5,194 nucleotides of DNA from Acidobacteriota bacterium (GTDB taxonomy: Bacteria; Acidobacteriota; Terriglobia; Terriglobales; Acidobacteriaceae), in NCBI GenBank assembly GCA_021810815.1, contig JAJZHR010000225.1, positions 1-5,194 of the forward strand. Direction: 5' to 3'. The notes beneath the pieces were generated by a model. It was not told where the DNA came from. It did no database searches and worked only from the letters and a program-made list of their open reading frames with translations. This document shows, one piece after another, positions 4,631 to 5,194 of this stretch (the first letter of the stretch is position 1; every line of letters starts with the position of its first letter). The translations under genes were made by a program, and so were the position numbers.

Positions 4631-5194
4631 ATGCGTCGTTTCATCTCCTATCGCGATTTCGATTGGGTGCTTCTGGGCCTGGTGCTGCTGCTGTCCGTCA
4701 TCAGCGTGTTCGAAATTTACTCGGCTACTCTGCACACAAAATTCGTCGGCTTCCACAAGAGCCAGATCGTCTTCCTTCTCGCTGGCCTGGCGATCATGTT
4801 TGTGATGTCCGTCATCGACTACCACCTGCTGCTGGACGCGGCCCACTGGGCCTACGGCCTCAGTCTGGCCTCGCTGGTCGCTGTCGCCGTGGTGGGGACA
4901 AAGGTGCTGGGAGCGCGGCGCTGGATACGCCTGCCGGGGCACATCCATTTCCAGCCGTCGGAGTGGGTGAAGCTGGTTCTCATCCTGGCCGTGGCCCGCT
5001 ACTTCACGAATCTTTACGGGCGTGATCTCACCTGGGGGGATATTTTCAAGGCATTTGCGCTGGTCGGCGTTCCGATGCTGCTGGTGCTGAAGCAGCCAGA
5101 CCTGGGCACGGCTCTGACGTATTCGCCAATTCTGCTCTGCGGGCTGTTTCTGGGCGGCATCCGTCTGCGCCAGGCGCTGATTCTATTCGTCGCC
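4631..5194 (+). CDS. rodA: RodA, SEDS peptidoglycan glycosyltransferase (3' truncated by window edge)
   Basis: RodA is the inner-membrane peptidoglycan polymerase of the elongasome, acting with a class B PBP2 and MreBCD to build the lateral wall from lipid II. The ATG opens 188 codons with no stop before the window ends; the family is usually near 370 residues, so about half is visible. Membrane segments are predicted at about 12-30, 44-62, 70-90, 109-125, 140-153 and 161-177. SEDS signatures are DFDWVLL (10-16), IYSAT (29-33), GARRWIRLPG with Trp98, FQPSEWVKL (107-115) and KQPDLGTAL (154-162). The last two loops distinguish RodA/FtsW from other polytopic proteins; the N-terminal motifs favour RodA over FtsW. 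No good ribosome site precedes the ATG (AGAGG is 21 bases away). A -10-like TACACT at 4611-4616 would give a very short leader. No mre or mrdA gene precedes it here. Confidence 0.94.
   Translation, partial: MRRFISYRDFDWVLLGLVLLLSVISVFEIYSATLHTKFVGFHKSQIVFLLAGLAIMFVMSVIDYHLLLDAAHWAYGLSLASLVAVAVVGTKVLGARRWIRLPGHIHFQPSEWVKLVLILAVARYFTNLYGRDLTWGDIFKAFALVGVPMLLVLKQPDLGTALTYSPILLCGLFLGGIRLRQALILFVA

Overview
The window is GC-rich, densely coded bacterial DNA with every recognisable gene on the + strand. Three things fit an acidobacterium (Terriglobia/Acidobacteriaceae type): an A2-type cytochrome c oxidase operon, a class II CPD photolyase, and the codon usage. That placement is inference from gene content and style, not from a marker gene. 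The window does not look like a mobile or phage region: I see no transposase, integrase, tRNA, rRNA or CRISPR array.

Region 1 (1-2702) is the 3' part of an aa3/caa3-type cytochrome c oxidase operon. It holds subunit I (ctaD, cut by the left edge), subunit III (ctaE, TTG start overlapping the ctaD stop) and the small subunit IV (ctaF). A strong rho-independent terminator closes the operon. Together these genes encode the membrane core of a proton-pumping terminal oxidase. Subunit II (ctaC) would be expected just upstream, outside the window.

Region 2 (2703-4276) is a separately transcribed gene for a class II cyclobutane pyrimidine dimer photolyase. Its 120-base leader contains a twofold 10-bp direct repeat next to a -10-like hexamer, and further short repeats before the ATG.

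Region 3 (4277-4630) is 354 bases without a convincing gene, and it is the most unusual part of the window. It holds a small inverted repeat, a stretch of roughly helically phased A-tracts, and then eight head-to-tail units of a degenerate 11-bp repeat (consensus CACCGTGNATT) in perfect 11-bp register. The last unit is one arm of a perfect palindrome, after which two or three copies of the core run in the opposite orientation.

Region 4 (4631-5194) is the 5' half of rodA, the SEDS-family peptidoglycan polymerase of the elongasome, running off the right edge. The repeat array lies directly upstream of it, so a role in rodA expression or in local chromosome structure is the obvious hypothesis. 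The sequence alone does not prove either.
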